Below, piece by piece: positions 61,409 to 64,000 of a DNA stretch of 64,000 nt. The stretch spans positions 1,196,122-1,260,121 of the forward strand of contig NZ_FXBQ01000001.1 in the NCBI RefSeq assembly GCF_900177545.1. The letters run 5' to 3'. How positions within the stretch are numbered: the stretch's first letter is position 1; the number at the start of each line of letters is the position of its first letter. Origin of the DNA: Maritimibacter sp. HL-12. Lineage in GTDB: Bacteria > Pseudomonadota > Alphaproteobacteria > Rhodobacterales > Rhodobacteraceae. Below the pieces are notes generated by a model. It was not told where the DNA came from. It searched no databases and saw only the letters and a list, made by a program, of their open reading frames with translations. The position numbers and the translations under genes were made by a program.

Positions 61409-62743
61409 ATGGCGGCGATATCGCTCAGGAAACGGGTCTGGGGCTGGTGGTGGTTCGACTGGGCGAGCCAGCCCTACAACACCCTGCTCATCACCTTCAT
61501 CTTCGCACCTTACGTCAAGGAACTGATCGGCGACGGGGCGCAGGCGCAATCGGCATGGGGCTTCGGCATCGGCGCGGCCGGCTTCATCATCGCCCTGCTC
61601 GCGCCCATCCTCGGCGCGATGGCCGATATCTCGGGCAACCGGATGCGCTGGATCTGGGGCTTCTCGGCGATGTATGTCGCCGGGGCCTTCGGGCTGTGGT
61701 GGGCCGCGCCGGGCGATTTCAACCTGCTGCTCGTGCTCGTCTTCTTCGCGATCGGCATGATCGGCATGGAATTCGCCACGATCTTCACCAACTCGATGCT
61801 GCCAGATCTCGGCACCCGGGAGGAGATCGGCCGGATCTCGGGCAACGGCTGGGCCTTCGGCTACCTCGGCGGGCTGGTCTCGCTCGTCATCATGCTGGCG
61901 CTCTTCGCGGAAGGCGCGGAAACGGGGAAAACCTTCATCGGTATCGACCCGATCCTCGGGCTCGACGCCATCCAGCGCGAGGGCACCCGCGCGGTCGGGC
62001 CGCTCACCGCGCTCTGGTATGCCGTTTTCATGATCCCGTTCTTTCTCTGGGTGCGCGACCCCAAGCCCACCGCCCCGCCGCGCGGCGCGCTCAAGCGCGC
62101 GCTCGTCGATGTCGGGCAGACGCTGCGCGGATTGCCGCGCAACCGCTCCCTGTTTGCCTACCTCGCAAGTTCGATGTTCTACCGCGATGGGCTGAACGGG
62201 ATGTATGTCTTCGGCGGCATCTATGCTGCCGGTGTGCTGGAATGGTCGGTGATCGACACCGGCGTGTTCGGCATCATCGCCATCATCACCGGCGCGCTCT
62301 TTGCCATGTTGGGCGGGCGCGCCGACCAGGCATTCGGGCCGAAGCCGGTGATCACGATCTCGATCCTCGTGCTCACCGGCGTCGCGATCACCATCGTCTT
62401 CATCTCGCGTGACGCAATCTTCGGCATCGCCCTGCCCGAAGGCTCGACCCTGCCCGACGTGATGTTCTACGTCATCGGTGCCCTGATCGGTGCGGCGGGT
62501 GGCACGATCCAGGCCGCCAGCCGCACGATGATGGTGCGCCAGGCCAACCCGGCGCGGATGACCGAAGCCTTCGGCCTCTACGCTCTCGCCGGAAAGGCCA
62601 CCTCGTTCATCGCGCCGCTGTCCATCGGCGTGGTCACCTCGATCAGTGGCAGCCAGCAAATCGGCGTAACCCCGTTGATCGCGCTGTTCCTGCTCGGGCT
62701 GGTTCTGCTATTCTGGGTCAAACCCGATGGCGAAAAGGTCTGA
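61409..62743 (+). CDS. MFS transporter, UMF1/Atg22-like
   Basis: 444 residues with twelve or so hydrophobic helices, opening WWWFDWASQPYNTLLITFIFAPYV, the mark of the UMF1 (Atg22-like) MFS group. ALIGAAGGTIQAASRTMM near residues 360-377 and YALAGKATSFIAPL are typical too. The eukaryotic relative releases amino acids from the vacuole; bacterial substrates are unknown. GGAG lies 11 bases before the ATG; its stop lies three bases before mepA. Confidence 0.9.
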   Translation: MAAISLRKRVWGWWWFDWASQPYNTLLITFIFAPYVKELIGDGAQAQSAWGFGIGAAGFIIALLAPILGAMADISGNRMRWIWGFSAMYVAGAFGLWWAAPGDFNLLLVLVFFAIGMIGMEFATIFTNSMLPDLGTREEIGRISGNGWAFGYLGGLVSLVIMLALFAEGAETGKTFIGIDPILGLDAIQREGTRAVGPLTALWYAVFMIPFFLWVRDPKPTAPPRGALKRALVDVGQTLRGLPRNRSLFAYLASSMFYRDGLNGMYVFGGIYAAGVLEWSVIDTGVFGIIAIITGALFAMLGGRADQAFGPKPVITISILVLTGVAITIVFISRDAIFGIALPEGSTLPDVMFYVIGALIGAAGGTIQAASRTMMVRQANPARMTEAFGLYALAGKATSFIAPLSIGVVTSISGSQQIGVTPLIALFLLGLVLLFWVKPDGEKV

Positions 62744-62746
62744 CAG

Positions 62747-63673
62747 ATGCGCTTGTCCCTTCTTCCGTCCCTTGCACTCGCCCTCGGGCTGACCGCCTGC
62801 GGCAGTGGCGGCGATACCACCACGAGCACCCTGCCCCGCGCCACCGCTGCGGGCATCGTGTTCTCAACCTCGAACGAGCCCGCCAAGCTGCTTTTCGGGC
62901 CCGTCGAGGCACCCTCGCGGCAGGCACCCGAAGCCTTCGGCGGCTACTCCAGAGGCTGCCTCGCCGGGGCGGCGCAACTGGCCGAAACCGGGCCGACATG
63001 GCAGGCCATGCGGCTCAGCCGCAACCGCAACTGGGGCCACCCCGAGCTGATCTCCTACGTCCAGCGTCTCGCCGCCAAGGCCGCGGCCCAACCGGGATGG
63101 GCCGGGCTCTATGTCGGCGACATGAGCCAGCCGCGCGGCGGGCCGATGTCGTCGGGCCATGCCAGCCACCAGATCGGACTTGATGTCGATATCTGGATGC
63201 TGCCGCCCAAGCGGCTCGATCTCAGCCCGGCCGAGCGCGAAAGCCTGTCATCGATCTCGATGCAGCGCACGGGCGGGGCTTTCGTCAATGCCGACTGGAC
63301 ACCGAGCCACCACGAGGTGATCAAGGCCGCCGCCTCCGATCCGGCGGTCGACCGGATATTCGTGTTCGCCGGGGCCAAGGTGCAGATGTGCAAGGATGAA
63401 ACCGGCGACCGCGCCTGGCTGCGCAAGATCCGCCCCTGGTATGGCCACCACTACCATTTCCACGTGCGCCTTGCCTGCCCGAAGGGCGACAAGGCCTGCA
63501 CGAACCAGGCCCCGCCGCCCCCGGGCGACGGCTGCGCGGACGCCGAACAATGGGTGGCGAACATCCTCGACCCGCCGCCGCCCGACCCCGATGCCAAGCC
63601 GGTACCGCCCCGCCCGCCGCTCACGCTGGCCGACCTGCCCGGCCAGTGCACCTCGGTTCTGAAGGCGCAATAG
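62747..63673 (+). CDS. mepA: MepA-family penicillin-insensitive murein endopeptidase
   Basis: 308 residues with a lipoprotein-like signal (SLALALGLTAC, Cys18). The LAS metallopeptidase domain is seen in SSGHASHQIGLDVDIW and YGHHYHFHVRL, giving the zinc histidines and aspartate. It cuts D-Ala-mDAP cross-links in peptidoglycan. The C-terminus is Pro-rich. It starts three bases after the MFS gene, so both are probably co-transcribed. Confidence 0.93.
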   Translation: MRLSLLPSLALALGLTACGSGGDTTTSTLPRATAAGIVFSTSNEPAKLLFGPVEAPSRQAPEAFGGYSRGCLAGAAQLAETGPTWQAMRLSRNRNWGHPELISYVQRLAAKAAAQPGWAGLYVGDMSQPRGGPMSSGHASHQIGLDVDIWMLPPKRLDLSPAERESLSSISMQRTGGAFVNADWTPSHHEVIKAAASDPAVDRIFVFAGAKVQMCKDETGDRAWLRKIRPWYGHHYHFHVRLACPKGDKACTNQAPPPPGDGCADAEQWVANILDPPPPDPDAKPVPPRPPLTLADLPGQCTSVLKAQ

Positions 63674-63688
63674 GCTCAAGGCCCGCAG

Positions 63689-63792
63689 GATAACGGCGGG
63701 AATGTCTTGACGGCGTACCCGCCGAGGCGTAGGTGCCGCGCGTTCCCGTGACGGGAGCCAAGTCTCCGCAACCTTGTCAAAACGGATACATC
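63689..63792 (+). ncRNA. Structured leader before the queuosine-precursor transporter gene
   Basis: TTGAC (63707-63711) can pair with GTCAA (63776-63780), enclosing hairpins CGGCG/CGCCG (63711-63715 with 63720-63724) and TCCCG/CGGGA (63744-63748 with 63752-63756). A further CCCGC/GCGGG hairpin precedes them. The order is that of a multi-branched leader RNA. A link with queuosine precursors is inferred from the gene only; I do not recognise a known preQ1 class. Confidence 0.45.
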
Positions 63793-64000
63793 ATGGTTCG
63801 CATCCTTCCCGGCATCATCGCCATGGCCACCGTCGTGGTGGCCTCCAACGTCCTCGTCCAGTTCCTGTTCGGCAACTGGCTCACCTGGGGCGCCTTCACC
63901 TACCCGATCGCCTTTCTCGTCACCGACGTGATGAATCGCGTCTACGGCCCCGGACCGGCGCGCAAGGTGGTGTTCGCGGGCTTCGTCGTCGGGGTGCTGT
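63793..64000 (+). CDS. Queuosine-precursor transporter (YhhQ/DUF165), N-terminal part
   Basis: Partial: 69 residues run off the window end. MVRILPGIIAMATVVVASNVLVQ, then NWLTWGAFTYPIAFLVTDVMNRVYGP, matches the VUR/YhhQ (QPTR) family opening, where T-Y/F-P-(x)-F-L-x-x-D-x-x-x-E/N is typical. These inner-membrane proteins take up preQ0/preQ1 for queuosine tRNA modification. A structured leader precedes it. Confidence 0.88.
   Translation, partial: MVRILPGIIAMATVVVASNVLVQFLFGNWLTWGAFTYPIAFLVTDVMNRVYGPGPARKVVFAGFVVGVL

Overview
The window looks like a chromosomal segment of a GC-rich alphaproteobacterium, most likely Rhodobacteraceae (Roseobacter/Rhodobacter-like). Support comes from the TrcR (DUF1013) and COQ9 homologues, the DapA-TrmO-SmpB order, the CobH/CobL/CobN type of cobalamin pathway, and runs of overlapping ATGA/GTGA start-stop junctions. 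I see no rRNA, tRNA, CRISPR array, prophage or intact insertion sequence. Most of it is conserved core genome, with one small AT-rich patch near 39.7-40.05 kb.

Layout. (1) 1-5.5 kb: the tail of a tightly coupled corrin-ring operon: a CbiX-like chelatase end, cobH, cobL, cobI, a CbiG-CobJ fusion and cobM. (2) 5.6-12.4 kb: a small PilZ-like protein, a PatB/MalY aminotransferase-fold lyase, peptide deformylase, a catalytically degenerate deformylase paralogue, a divergent ArsR/Cys-rich pair with a visible operator, fmt, and convergent dapA-trmO-smpB. (3) 12.5-19.2 kb: a soluble lytic transglycosylase, an EamA exporter, a frameshifted mnmD, a divergent MnmC2-like oxidoreductase, an alpha/beta hydrolase and an ornithine-cyclodeaminase-family protein. 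(4) 19.4-21.6 kb: a second cobalamin block (DUF1636-cobC-cobD). (5) 21.7-28 kb: an MltB-like transglycosylase, two poorly known proteins and smc. (6) 28.06-37 kb: a cobalamin riboswitch leads a third block: CbiM-like permease, cobW, a GNAT, cobN, a ten-helix membrane protein and cobO. (7) 37.2-46 kb: a TPP enzyme, an FMN reductase, rpsU, coq9 with two quinone oxidoreductases and a MAPEG protein, RNase T2, and trcR. (8) 46-64 kb: pbpC with a bacterial alpha-2-macroglobulin, a hybrid histidine kinase, yaaA, recQ, YggT, a thioesterase, an MFS transporter, mepA, and the start of a queuosine-precursor transporter with a structured leader.

How it fits together. Three blocks supply much of de novo adenosylcobalamin synthesis: ring methylations (cobI, J, M, L, H), late cobalt insertion (cobN with the metallochaperone cobW), adenosylation (cobO), and aminopropanol arm and lower-loop attachment (cobC, cobD). 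B12-responsive control is visible at the third block. cobA, cobB, cobK, cobQ, cobS/T and cobG/cobZ are not in the window. A second theme is the envelope: two lytic transglycosylases, MepA, PBP1C and its macroglobulin partner.

I found no clearly new multi-gene system. The best leads are the dead deformylase paralogue, the mnmD frameshift, the structured leader before the queuosine transporter, the ten-helix protein inside the cobalamin block, the hairpin-rich dispersed repeats, and the ArsR/Cys-rich pair between the deformylase genes and fmt.
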